Shown: piece after piece, positions 49,207 through 58,600 of the stretch
How the letters are laid out: every line of letters begins with the position of its first letter
Position numbering within the stretch: the first letter of the stretch is position 1
NCBI GenBank assembly: GCA_902799745.1
Contig: CADCBQ010000002.1
Coordinates: 1 to 64,000, forward strand
Origin: Fibrobacter succinogenes
GTDB lineage: Bacteria; Fibrobacterota; Fibrobacteria; Fibrobacterales; Fibrobacteraceae
DNA: 64,000 nucleotides
Reading direction: 5' to 3'
Program-made: the position numbers and the translations under genes
Notes under the pieces: model-generated
What the model was told of the DNA's origin: nothing
What the model saw: only the letters and a program-made list of their open reading frames with translations
Database searches by the model: none

Positions 49207-50184
49207 ATGACTTATTTTAAGAAATTATTGGCCTTTTCTATAATTTTTTTTACTTGTAACGTCGCGTCTTTTGCCGATGGTTTCAACGAAAATGCGAATT
49301 TTGGATTCCGCTACGGGCCTAACCTTTCGTGGAGCGTTCTAGGCAATGCTCCTTTTGTATGGGGGCAGTGGCTGCCGCAGGCGACCGGCATGCTCCATTA
49401 CTCTTGGCTTGAACCGCTCGACGAACTGGCCTATGGTGAACGCCTCGATAGGCTCCCGACCTATTTGCGCATGGATGCCGCTGTCGAACTTTCTCCGTTC
49501 TATGCGGGTTACCTGGCTGGCATTGGTATTCGCCCCTTCAAGACCAATCCGCAAATCGAGGCGAATGTGGTTTATGAAAGCTACCTCTATCTGCGTTCGA
49601 ACCTTGAAATGGTCACCGCCGAAGTGGAGGGCGAAGGGCGTATTGCCGAAAGTTGGGATGCCGACTATATCGTTGACAACATCTATAAGGATGATGCCGC
49701 CTTTGACTATACCCAGTTGATTGACATGTCCTTCAGCTTGAGCTATTCTTTGCCCAGGGGTTCTATTGTTGGCGTCAAGTTCCACTATATCTTGCTGGAT
49801 GTCAGCACCGATTTCGATGGCAAGAGCTACGACTACCGCCGTAATATCCCCGTGTTCAGCCGCGATTTCTTGCTGGTGCTCGATACCTACGGTCGCATTC
49901 CCTTGTCGAACCATTTTGCCGCCGTCTTTGAATCCAACTTCTACAAGACGGGCTTCTTGCGCGAAAAGAATACGGTGCAAAAAGAATCGCTTGGCTATGG
50001 CAAGGCCATGCTTGGCGGCCATTTCTTCTGGAACGAAGGCCTGCAGAATATTATTCTTGAAGTGGGTGGCTGGAAACGTGTTGAAAAGCGATTCTATGAC
50101 GGATCACTCGCGCAGCAGTTCCTGATTCAGCTTGAGTATCAGGGGTATCTTTCGTTCCCCTTTCACAGGAATTTTTCTAAATAA
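49207..50184 (+). CDS. exported beta-barrel-like hypothetical protein
   Basis: A 325-residue protein with a signal peptide (about 1-24, ending ASFADG) and many alternating aromatic/polar strands (GFRYGPNLSWSVLG, FSLSYSLPRGSIVGVKFHYILL), suggesting an outer-membrane barrel. No conserved family is recognised. The ATG has no clear ribosome site. The last 81 bases overlap the 3' end of the gene on the opposite strand, an unusually long convergent overlap. Confidence 0.6.
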   Translation: MTYFKKLLAFSIIFFTCNVASFADGFNENANFGFRYGPNLSWSVLGNAPFVWGQWLPQATGMLHYSWLEPLDELAYGERLDRLPTYLRMDAAVELSPFYAGYLAGIGIRPFKTNPQIEANVVYESYLYLRSNLEMVTAEVEGEGRIAESWDADYIVDNIYKDDAAFDYTQLIDMSFSLSYSLPRGSIVGVKFHYILLDVSTDFDGKSYDYRRNIPVFSRDFLLVLDTYGRIPLSNHFAAVFESNFYKTGFLREKNTVQKESLGYGKAMLGGHFFWNEGLQNIILEVGGWKRVEKRFYDGSLAQQFLIQLEYQGYLSFPFHRNFSK

Positions 50185-50883
50185 GTCCGGCAGTGGCGGT
50201 TTCGGTTTGCCCTCGACGTTGTTCTTGAGCGGATCGGCCTGCAATGCCTGAACGGTATAGGCGGAACGTATCCAGAGTTCACCGTTGTATCGTTCATTTT
50301 CGACCTTGACGAGGGTCGGGAGCATTTCACCTGAGTAATTGCGCCATTGGCGAATCGTAAAGACGCGTCTTTCCTTGCGCGGGCCGTTCATGGTCACGCG
50401 AGTCGGATGCGGTAGACTGTCGGCGATAAGGCTCCACCAGGCCATCGAAAAGGCGGTCGAAAGAATATTCGGCTTCTGGATGCTCGAATCCCTGCACAGG
50501 AACTGCCCGTTGGCCAAAAGTTCCATGTCGTCGAGTTTCAGCGGCGTTTCGCCAATATGTTCCTTTAAATGGTGCGTTCCGAGCTGCCTTTTTACCTTGA
50601 TATCCGGAAATTCCATGTAGCGGTACTCGCCGGCGGTAATAAAGTTGAACTTGGGCACGTCGGGCTGGTTCACGAAAAAGGTATCGAGCGCTTCGGGATG
50701 GTGTCTCCATTCGACATCTAGGGATACTCGAGACATCTTTTCGTTAATGAAAAAGCCCTCGATATTCACGACCATCGGACTTTCCAACAAAAAATGCGGG
50801 CAAGATGTCTGGGCTTGGCAGAATACTGCTACGCCGGCAATCGCTATCATCGCACTTTTTATTTTGTTGAACATGGTGGTCAT
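50104..50883 (-). CDS. exported hypothetical protein
   Basis: A 259-residue protein with a signal peptide (about 1-25, cleavage near CQAQ). The mature part is soluble-looking with mixed strands; a central segment ILSTAFSMAWWSLIADSLPHPT recalls DUF3108-like periplasmic proteins, but I cannot assign it. It has two Met codons at the start and no clear ribosome site. It converges with the barrel-like gene and overlaps it by 81 bases, so each gene encodes residues antisense to the other. Confidence 0.6.
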   Translation of the reverse strand: MTTMFNKIKSAMIAIAGVAVFCQAQTSCPHFLLESPMVVNIEGFFINEKMSRVSLDVEWRHHPEALDTFFVNQPDVPKFNFITAGEYRYMEFPDIKVKRQLGTHHLKEHIGETPLKLDDMELLANGQFLCRDSSIQKPNILSTAFSMAWWSLIADSLPHPTRVTMNGPRKERRVFTIRQWRNYSGEMLPTLVKVENERYNGELWIRSAYTVQALQADPLKNNVEGKPKPPLPDLFRKIPVKGERKIPLILKLNQELLRE

Positions 50884-50987
50884 AAAATAGCAAATAAATT
50901 AGAACAGGAAAACCCCGACCCATCCCAATGGCTAAAGGATAGGCCAGGGTTTGTTGCTCTTCAGGAAGAAAATATTTGGATAGGGTT

Positions 50988-52088
50988 CTATGCTTCGTCG
51001 CTTACGGAAACTTCGTCGCCGTCGTCAGCTTCGATGGCATCGCCTTCGTTCAGCTTGAACAGCTCCACGTCCTTCATGCTTTCGCGGATCTTCTGCTCGA
51101 TTTCGTTGCAGAGTTCCTCGTTGTCCTTCAGGAACAGGCGGGTGTTTTCACGACCCTGGCCAATGCGTTCGTTGTTGTAGCTGAACCAGGAACCGCTCTT
51201 CTGGATAATGTCGAGTTCGGTTGCGAGGTCGAGGATAGAGGCTTCGCGCGAAATACCGCAACCGTAAAGGATGTCGAATTCGCACTGGGTAAACGGAGCG
51301 GCCACCTTGTTCTTGACCACCTTGACGCGGGTGCGGTTACCGATCACTTCTTCGCCGTCCTTGATGGCGGCGATGCGACGGATGTCGATACGCTGGGTGG
51401 CGTAGAACTTCAGGGCGTTACCGCCGGTGGTCGTTTCGGGGTTGCCGAACATCACGCCGATCTTCATACGCAGCTGGTTAATGAACAGCATGCAGGTGTT
51501 AGACTTCGAAAGAATACCGGTGAGCTTACGCAGGGCCTGGCTCATGAGGCGAGCCTGCAGACCCACATGGTTGTCGCCCATTTCGCCGTTGATTTCGGCC
51601 TGCGGCACGAGCGCTGCCACGGAGTCGATCACGATGATATCGATAGCGCCGGAACGCACGAGGGTCTCGGCAATGTCCAAGGCCTGTTCACCGGTATCCG
51701 GCTGGGAAACTAGGAGGGATTCGATATCGACACCGAGCTTGCGGGCGTAGACGGCGTCAAAAGCGTGTTCTGCATCGATAAAGGCTGCAACGCCGCCGAG
51801 TTTCTGGGCTTCGGCAATGGCGTGCAAGGTCAATGTTGTCTTACCGGAAGATTCGGGTCCGTAAATTTCGATAATGCGGCCGCGCGGGAAACCGCCTACG
51901 CCAAGAGCCATGTCAAGCTGGATACAACCCGTAGGAATAACGGGGATATCTTCGACGGGCTGCTGGCCGAGTGCCATGATGGAACCTTTACCATAATTCT
52001 TTTCAATCTGGGCGATAGCAGCTTCAACTGCCTTGGCTTTATCTGCGGAAAGGTTGCTGGTCGGGGTGTTTGTTGTTTTCTTAGCCAT
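50988..52088 (-). CDS. recA: recombinase RecA
   Basis: A 366-residue recombinase for homologous repair and SOS induction. Walker A is [10 protein letters not shown] near residue 70, Walker B is [12 protein letters not shown], the L1/L2 DNA-binding loops include [21 protein letters not shown] in part and [17 protein letters not shown] in part, and the C-terminus is acidic. The start at 52088 (MAKKTTN) is chosen because GGAG lies eight bases upstream; an ATG four codons earlier includes that site. An imperfect hairpin at about 50911-50952 may end the transcript. Confidence 0.98.
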   Translation of the reverse strand: MAKKTTNTPTSNLSADKAKAVEAAIAQIEKNYGKGSIMALGQQPVEDIPVIPTGCIQLDMALGVGGFPRGRIIEIYGPESSGKTTLTLHAIAEAQKLGGVAAFIDAEHAFDAVYARKLGVDIESLLVSQPDTGEQALDIAETLVRSGAIDIIVIDSVAALVPQAEINGEMGDNHVGLQARLMSQALRKLTGILSKSNTCMLFINQLRMKIGVMFGNPETTTGGNALKFYATQRIDIRRIAAIKDGEEVIGNRTRVKVVKNKVAAPFTQCEFDILYGCGISREASILDLATELDIIQKSGSWFSYNNERIGQGRENTRLFLKDNEELCNEIEQKIRESMKDVELFKLNEGDAIEADDGDEVSVSDEA

Positions 52089-52128
52089 GTTGGACTCCAT
52101 TTTGTTTTTTCGTTTCTAAATATAACAT

Positions 52129-52680
52129 TTAGTGTTCACTTGTGCAAGTGCTTTTTTGGTTATTCAATAAAAAAAGTAACTTGCCCATAACACATAACAC
52201 GCTTTTTTCACGTACTTGAGTACGGTTTCCTTCGAAAATTTTACAAAAAGCCTCGTTTTGCAAACTATTGGCGACAGCCATCCACACTGTACCAACAGGT
52301 TTGCCGGGCTCTGCGCCGGTGGGGCCTGCAATACCCGAGGTGGCAATGGCCCATTCGCAACCGAATTTTTTGCGGGCGCCTTCGGCCATGGCCTTTACGG
52401 TTTCGGCCGAAACGGCACCCTTTTCTTCGAGCACCTGGTGGGGTACCCCAAGCAAGGCTTCTTTAACTTCGTTCTGGTAGGCGACAATGCCGCCGGCAAG
52501 TACAGCCGAGGTTCCGGCCTCGTTCACGATGCTGCTTGCCACAAGGCCGCCCGTAAGCGATTCGGCGGTAGCCATCATTTCGCCACGTGCGATGAGCGTA
52601 TCCTTGATTGCCTTGACCAACAGGGAAATCTTGTTTTCGAAGTCTTCGCTTTGAAGATCAAAATCTTTTGTATCGCTCAT
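52129..52680 (-). CDS. CinA C-terminal-type nicotinamide-nucleotide amidohydrolase
   Basis: A 183-residue protein equal to the C-terminal domain of CinA, as in E. coli PncC. Conserved segments are ATAESLTGGLVASSIVN, GGIVAYQNEVKEALLGV, and ATSGIAGPTGAEPGKPVGTVW. Family members deamidate NMN for NAD recycling. The start at 52680 (MSDTKDF) is nine bases after GGAG; an upstream in-frame ATG at 52716 is less likely. It lies 40 bases upstream of recA on the same strand, an arrangement (cinA-recA) common in bacteria. Confidence 0.9.
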   Translation of the reverse strand: MSDTKDFDLQSEDFENKISLLVKAIKDTLIARGEMMATAESLTGGLVASSIVNEAGTSAVLAGGIVAYQNEVKEALLGVPHQVLEEKGAVSAETVKAMAEGARKKFGCEWAIATSGIAGPTGAEPGKPVGTVWMAVANSLQNEAFCKIFEGNRTQVREKSVLCVMGKLLFLLNNQKSTCTSEH

Positions 52681-52863
52681 TTTCATACTCCATAATTTAG
52701 AATTATTTTGTGTCATAAAATGACAATTAAGTAAAAACCTGAAATTTTTTTGAAAATATACCTTTTGGAACCTCGGTATGCTGTTCCTTTGCGAAAAAAT
52801 GAAAAATTATTGCCAAAGATCGAAAAAAACATATATTTGTACAAACGAATATAAAGGAGAACA

Positions 52864-53628
52864 ATGATGAATTACTTAAAATATGCACTCTTGACCTGTG
52901 CCATGCTTCTTGCCGCTTGCGGTGATGACTCTTCTACGTCTGCATCCGATGTTCCTAAAGAGCCTGCCAAAACATCCTATGTCACGACGAGCTACCTTAA
53001 TCCCGATTATTCGTACGGGGAGATGACGGATGCTCGCGACGGTCAGGTGTACAAGACGACTACAATCGGTTCGCAGACTTGGCTTGCGCAAAATTTGAAC
53101 TATGAAACGACGAATTCTGTCTGCTTCAATAATGCTGCCGATAGTTGCGCCAAATATGGAAGGCTTTATTCATGGAACGATGCTAAGGAGGCTTGCCCGT
53201 CTGGTTGGCACTTGCCCGATACAACGGAGTGGAACGTATTGTTGGATGAAGTGGGTGGAAAGGATTCGGCTACCGTAAATCTTATTTCGAAGAATGGCTG
53301 GCCCAGAAGCGAAAGTGCCGCTGCGTCTATGGATTCTATCGTATCCCAATTGGATTCCGCTTTGATGGACAGAATTCCCAAGGGTTGGGGCGGTTCGGAC
53401 CCTTATGGGTTTTCTGCTCTTCCGGCAGGTCAAAAGCATAAAGGTGGCTATTTTATGGGGGTCGGTGGCATGAGTGATTTTTGGCTAGCTACAGAATACT
53501 TGGTAAATCTGTTTGGCGATAGTGTCGATGAAGCCTTGTATGCGAATCTGCTCATTTTGGGATATTATGTCTACGTGGTTCAAGAAGAAAAGACCAGCTT
53601 CAAGTCTGTTCGTTGCGTCAAGGATTAG
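52864..53628 (+). CDS. FISUMP-domain lipoprotein with a single domain
   Basis: A 254-residue lipoprotein with lipobox LAAC (Cys19) and one FISUMP-type domain (about residues 55-254). Seen are DARDGQVYKTTTIGSQTWLA, ACPSGWHLPDTTEWN, GFSALPAG and the closing VRCVKD. The linker is short and less serine-rich than in the paralogue at 14047. AGGAG is four to five bases before the first ATG and seven to eight before the second (52867), so the second Met may be the start. Function unknown; cell-surface location is likely. Confidence 0.85.
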   Translation: MMNYLKYALLTCAMLLAACGDDSSTSASDVPKEPAKTSYVTTSYLNPDYSYGEMTDARDGQVYKTTTIGSQTWLAQNLNYETTNSVCFNNAADSCAKYGRLYSWNDAKEACPSGWHLPDTTEWNVLLDEVGGKDSATVNLISKNGWPRSESAAASMDSIVSQLDSALMDRIPKGWGGSDPYGFSALPAGQKHKGGYFMGVGGMSDFWLATEYLVNLFGDSVDEALYANLLILGYYVYVVQEEKTSFKSVRCVKD

Positions 53629-53655
53629 GTCATCTTTTTCTATATTGTCAAGCCG

Positions 53656-54672
53656 ATGTCAAATCGTCTGCTTGCTATAATCTTGTTTGTATGCCTCGCC
53701 TTTGCTGCGGGGGCTAGTGCGCAGACGGTTCCGGCGGATTCCTCGCAAGCAGAAGAATCTGCCGATACCTTGGCAAGTGACCCTATGCAAAAGGGCAAAA
53801 CGGGCATTGTTGCTATCGATACACTTGCGGTAAACGAATGGGATATTCCTACCAAGCGCAATTCGCTTGCTATGACTATGCTGTTTGCCATTTTCCCGGG
53901 TGGTGGCCAGTACTATACCGAACATTATGTACGTGGCGGCTTTATTACGGGTATAGAACTCCTGTTGCTTTACGAAGTTACGGCGAACAAGAGCTATCAG
54001 CATAAGCGAGTGCTTGAACAGGCGGAACCTTTCCGCGATTCGGTGGCGTTCTATACCGATAAGGTCTTGCATGAACGAAACCGTGATAGCCTTGCTTACT
54101 ACCACGAAAAACGGTCTGAATTCATTGGCCGCGTTCACGAAAAGAGCGACAAGAAAATGGAACAGGAAGACCTGCGCAAGGCTGAAACCGCCTGGATGTA
54201 CGGCCTTTACCTGTACAGTTTCTTTGACGCCTTTGGAATCTGGTACAACAACAATTACCGTAGCGTAGAGCTCAAGAGCATGAAAACGGCTCTGCTCTGG
54301 TCCATTATCCCTGGTTTTGGGCAAATGTACAATCGCGAATTTGGTAAGCAGGGCCTTTTGTATATGGCACTCATCGGTTCTGCCACCAGTATCTGGACCT
54401 CGCAGAACATGGTGGAATACTATCTGGACCGTAAGCATGTGGTGGAACGCGAAAGTACCACATCCGAAGAATACGAACGCGTCGAAGAGCGCGTTACCTA
54501 TTACCGCAAGAACCGTAACCAGTACATTTGGGCTATGGCCTTAATTTATCTGTATTCTATGGGCGATGCGGCGGTCGATGCCCTTCTGAGCGACTTCGAC
54601 AATCCTATGCACCTGGCCGTTCTGCCGCAGCTCGGCGGCGGTGTCCAGGCTTTGCTGTCCTTTGATTTTTAA
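53656..54672 (+). CDS. DUF5683-like exported membrane protein
   Basis: A 338-residue protein with a signal peptide (cleavage near SAQT, residue 23) and two related hydrophobic hairpins marked by PGGGQYY (81-87) and PGFGQMY (219-225). This P-G-x-GQ-x-Y motif is the mark of DUF5683 and TM2-like proteins of Bacteroidota and relatives. Between the hairpins lies a charged, helical segment (115-175) that may form a coiled coil. Role unknown. It follows the FISUMP lipoprotein by 27 bases and may share its transcript. Confidence 0.7.
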   Translation: MSNRLLAIILFVCLAFAAGASAQTVPADSSQAEESADTLASDPMQKGKTGIVAIDTLAVNEWDIPTKRNSLAMTMLFAIFPGGGQYYTEHYVRGGFITGIELLLLYEVTANKSYQHKRVLEQAEPFRDSVAFYTDKVLHERNRDSLAYYHEKRSEFIGRVHEKSDKKMEQEDLRKAETAWMYGLYLYSFFDAFGIWYNNNYRSVELKSMKTALLWSIIPGFGQMYNREFGKQGLLYMALIGSATSIWTSQNMVEYYLDRKHVVERESTTSEEYERVEERVTYYRKNRNQYIWAMALIYLYSMGDAAVDALLSDFDNPMHLAVLPQLGGGVQALLSFDF

Positions 54673-54681
54673 CCCTGAACA

Positions 54682-54711
54682 GTCACCCTGAGGACGCTCA
54701 GGGTCAGCATT
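54682..54711. repeat. dispersed palindrome (GTCACCCTGAG ... CTCAGGGTCAGCATT)
   Basis: CACCCTGAG and CTCAGGGT are inverted arms. It differs from the element at 41948 mainly in its centre. Confidence 0.6.
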
Positions 54712-54723
54712 TCAAGCAAAATG

Positions 54724-55341
54724 TTAGCCGATTTTCAACGGCGCCATCTGGATGCCGTCGTGAATCTTCGTGAACGTGCCACGGTAGTGCCCGTCGGCAT
54801 CACGCTTGAATTCGAACTTGGTCACCATCGCATAGCTGAACGCGCCTTCCACGAACTGCTCGTCGGGGAGTCCGCAGGCGAAATGCTGCAGGGCGGCTAT
54901 CACGCCAGCGTGTGTAATCCACAGGAATTCGCCATTGTCGTCGAGCGTGTCGAGGAGCGACTGCACGCGGCGGTCGATGTCGTAAAAGCATTCGCCACCT
55001 TCAAAGCGGTATCCGCGCAGGTCGTGAGCCCAGGCTGCCATTTCTTCGCGGGGCACAGCTGTCAGTTTCTGACCTTCCCATGTACCGAAGTTCATTTCGA
55101 TGATTTCTTCTCGCGGTTCCTTGGTAAGTCCCGTGGCCTTTTCCACCTTTTCGGCGAGCCTCAGGCAACGCTTTAGGGGGCTGGTGAACATGCGCGTGGG
55201 CTTGGCGCCTGCACCTAATAAAGCCTTCAATGCCCCGTCGCATTCTTCTTCAAAAGTAGGGGAGACGTCAAAGTCCAGTCTGCCGTAGCAGACATCGTTC
55301 GGGTTGTAAGGCTTGGTGTGGCGAATAGTCCAAAGAATCAT
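54724..55341 (-). CDS. histidine phosphatase (alpha-ribazole phosphatase/phosphoglycerate mutase-like)
   Basis: A 205-residue histidine-phosphatase-superfamily enzyme. The catalytic motif is RHTKP (residues 7-11), followed by VCYGRLDFD as in CobC-type alpha-ribazole phosphatases; the acid Glu is in EMNFGTWEG and the second His in WITHAGVI. CobC completes the lower ligand of cobalamin, but no cobalamin genes are nearby, so the assignment is open. The terminator of the SRP RNA lies immediately upstream. Confidence 0.78.
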   Translation of the reverse strand: MILWTIRHTKPYNPNDVCYGRLDFDVSPTFEEECDGALKALLGAGAKPTRMFTSPLKRCLRLAEKVEKATGLTKEPREEIIEMNFGTWEGQKLTAVPREEMAAWAHDLRGYRFEGGECFYDIDRRVQSLLDTLDDNGEFLWITHAGVIAALQHFACGLPDEQFVEGAFSYAMVTKFEFKRDADGHYRGTFTKIHDGIQMAPLKIG

Positions 55342-55352
55342 AAAATCCCAAC

Positions 55353-55374
55353 AAAAAATGCCCTGTTAAGGGCA
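55353..55374 (-). terminator. terminator downstream of the SRP RNA
   Basis: TGCCCT pairs with AGGGCA around four bases; TTTTTT follows on the minus strand. A first T-run lies directly after the RNA (55378-55383). Confidence 0.8.
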
Positions 55375-55377
55375 AAT

Positions 55378-55477
55378 AAAAAATCCTAGGCGACCTGAGC
55401 ACATAAAAATTCACAAGTCCGTTGCTGCTTTCGCCCTGGCGAGTTGCCCGCAAATAGTCATTGCGCAGGGCCTAGGA
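55378..55477 (-). ncRNA. ffs: signal recognition particle RNA (small bacterial type)
   Basis: The minus strand reads as a hairpin of about 94 bases closed by a perfect TCCTAGGC/GCCTAGGA stem. The apical part contains GCCAGG-GC-GAAA-GC-AGCAACGG, the conserved AGG/AGCA internal loop and GNRA tetraloop of the SRP domain IV that binds Ffh. A T-run follows. Length matches the 4.5S-type RNA without Alu domain. The 5' end is set by the stem and is uncertain by several bases. Confidence 0.85.
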
Positions 55478-55548
55478 ACCCGCAATTTAGCAATATCTCG
55501 TGATTTTTGTCAAGGGAAAGCGGCAAAAACAAATTTTCGGAACAAAAG

Positions 55549-55563
55549 TGGACGATTTGTCCA
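55549..55563. promoter_or_regulatory. small inverted repeat before the first cadherin-like gene
   Basis: TGGAC-GATTT-GTCCA is a perfect 5-bp inverted repeat about 104 bases before the start codon. It could be an operator, but no second copy was found. Confidence 0.25.
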
Positions 55564-55666
55564 TGAAAAAGGCTAGCTTTGTGAAAAAAAATAAACCTAT
55601 GTAAAGTTTTTTTATTTATTTTTGGAACAGGAGTCAAAATCCTGTAATAATACAGGGGGGTATAAG

Positions 55667-58600
55667 ATGGTTAGAGTAAAAACAATGTTAAATAAACTGT
55701 GGTTGGTTTTAGCCGTGGCAGGGGTAGCCTCTGCCGCCGATGTCGTACCGTTGGTCTTTGATAGTCTTACAACGTATTACAATAACCTTACGGATGTGAA
55801 TGATCCCGCTACTATGGATACTGCCATAAAGCAGCTGCACAAAAAGTATTGGGATAAGTTGATGACCTTCAAAATGTGGGGTACTTTTGGTATTTCCATG
55901 GGGCATGCGAGTGCGCCCGATGTCAATGGTGCTATTGGTACGGCTCATGGCGACATGACGTTGACCAATGGTGACCATAAATTGGGTGGTCCGATTTATA
56001 TTGGTGGTAGCGTTGTGTTCGAAGATGGTCCCGATGTTTTTTTGAGTGGCCCTGTACGTGTGATGGGTGATTTTGCAACGGGTTCAAATAACAATTCATT
56101 TTATGGAACACATTGCATAGAGGGCGCTGCTTACACCAAAAACCAAAATATCTCGTTTGAATCTGAATTTAAAAGTGATGAGGACCACCCTGAAGGTCGT
56201 GTTGCTCAAGGGGGTGCCGCCAGTGTTGGAATGTGCTCTTATGATAGCGTGCCTGCTGTCCCGACGTATCTTACTATCCCTGATGTTCCGGCGCTTCCTT
56301 TAAATGCGAACGTTATTTATGGTGACATCAATATTTCGAATGGTCAGAAGTATATCATTGATGTTCCTTCTTTTGCTAGTAGTGGCACAAGGATGCACGA
56401 TATATATGTTGGCGGAAATATCAACATGGGTGCAAATTCAAGCCTTATTATCCGTATGGAGAACTCGAAGAGCTTGTTGCGTCTATTTATAAGTGGTACG
56501 ATTGTCGCTAACTCTAGTTCGACGATTCAAGTTGTTTATGTTGATTCGCTAGCCCAATATGTTGGTACGACTTGGACAAATGTAACAGCTCCTAAATATG
56601 TAGAGAACAAAGACTATGCAGGTAATGTGTTGTTCCATTGTAAAGAGGACATAGATTGGTCTGCTATGAATGGGGGCTCTTTCTTCCAGGGGTCATTCTT
56701 GTCCAAGAAAACGATTAAGGTGGGTGCGAACTTGGTCTTGGCTGGTCAGCTTTTGGCTAATGAACTTATTATCGGTCATGAATTTGATGGCAGTTCTTTC
56801 CGCTATGTTCAGTTCGATCCTCCTGTTTTGAGTACGGCAGAAGGTGTAAAGACTTATTTGGTTGAAGGCCATAAGCAGGATACGGTTAAGATTTCCTTGG
56901 ACAAAAAGGCGACAACGACTATTGATTTTGAATACTGCTTTGATTTTAACGGCACTGTAGACGGTAAAGACCCCAATGGTAACGCCGCTCGCGCTGATAT
57001 CGCCACTGCAGATATTCCTTTGTTCAATGGAACGGAATGTGTCAACCCGCGTAAGGCTTATTTCGATATTGATAGCGTGAACCTTAGAACGCCTATCATC
57101 TTGACTGCCCTCGATGACAAAATTGATGAAGGAACGGACAGCAAGCCGGGAAAAGAAACCTTTAGAATTATCATCCAGAACCTGAATGCCGCAACGCTGA
57201 AGGACGGTTCTCACGATGGTTACATCACTCTGGAAATCAGCGATCCTGACCTTGATCCGCTCAAGTTTAAAAAGGATACGTTGCATGCGATTAACGAAAA
57301 TCCGCGGAATGATGCCGTGATTGATACCTTGCGCGGTGTTCACGGTATTGTTGGTTGCCCCGCTTGCGTGTATAGCCTGAGCGATACCAGCCATTATAGC
57401 GACTTTATTACGGTTGATGAAGATGGTACGGTTCGCGTCAAGGATTCGACCAAGTTTGATTTCGAAACGATCCAGTATATCGACATTCAGGTTCATGTTG
57501 AAGACGATGACAATAAGATGAAGGCCGATACGACGGTTATCATCCCGATTGGCAACGTCAACGAAAATCCGATTCTGGAAGAACAGAATTTTGAAATCGA
57601 TGAACATCTGCCGAAGCAAACTGTCGTCGGAACTCTCGTTTGGGGTGAAAGCGACTCCGTGTCGGTGTTCAGACAAGACATTTTCACCGCAGTGGGTGGC
57701 GATACGGCGTTCTTCTCCGTTTCTTCTACCGGTGTGATTACGACCAACAAGGAATTCGACTACGAAACGGAACCGGATTCTTACACGATCCAGGTGAAGT
57801 TGGTTGATAAGAACGATTCGACACTTTATGTGATCAAGCCGGTGACGATCAATATCCGTAACGTGAACGAAAATCCGAAGATTACGACGGAATTCATCAA
57901 TGTTACCGAAAATAGCCCGGAAAGCACGGTGGTCGATACCTTGAAGGCTATCGATCTCGACTTGGACGACACGGTCTTGACATGGACACTTGTCGATGAT
58001 TCGAGCAAGTGCTTCGATGTGTCTGCAAGCGGCGTTGTTACGCTCAAGTGCTCTGACATTGACTACGAAAAGACCCCGTCTATTTCGATTCGAGTCAAGG
58101 TCGAAGACCAGCATGGTGGCTCCGATACCAAGGTTATTAGGGTGAATGTCATCGATATCCCGGGCCCGACGGTTGAAATTACCGAAGCCAGCAACGAAGA
58201 TTCTACCTGGGCTCCGCCTAAGAATCCGATTTATACCAATAAGGACAGCCTGAATGTTTGCTGGGAAGTGAACCACAAGAATAAAACTTGTGCTGACACG
58301 ACCCTCAAGCCGGGTCGCAACGAAATCTGCAAGGAAGCTTGCGATGTCGATGGCTACGAAGGTTGCTCGAAGGATTGCATTGTGGCGTTCTACAGCGATG
58401 AATCTCCGGTGGTGACCATCTCTGCTGCAACCGATGCGAACTTGGGTAGCAACATCTATACGATTGTGGAACAGCCTGCCGCTTCCGACACGAACGTGTA
58501 TGTCAAGGATACGGTGAGCCAGATCCATGTGATGATTATTGATAAGGATCCGCAGAAGGGCGGAAACGACACGACCCAGTTCACGATTCCGGTTGACTTG

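Noticed and set aside
52770-52790. Sigma-54-like element before the second FISUMP gene
   Set aside because: The GG-to-GC spacing is one base too long and the -12 half is poor.
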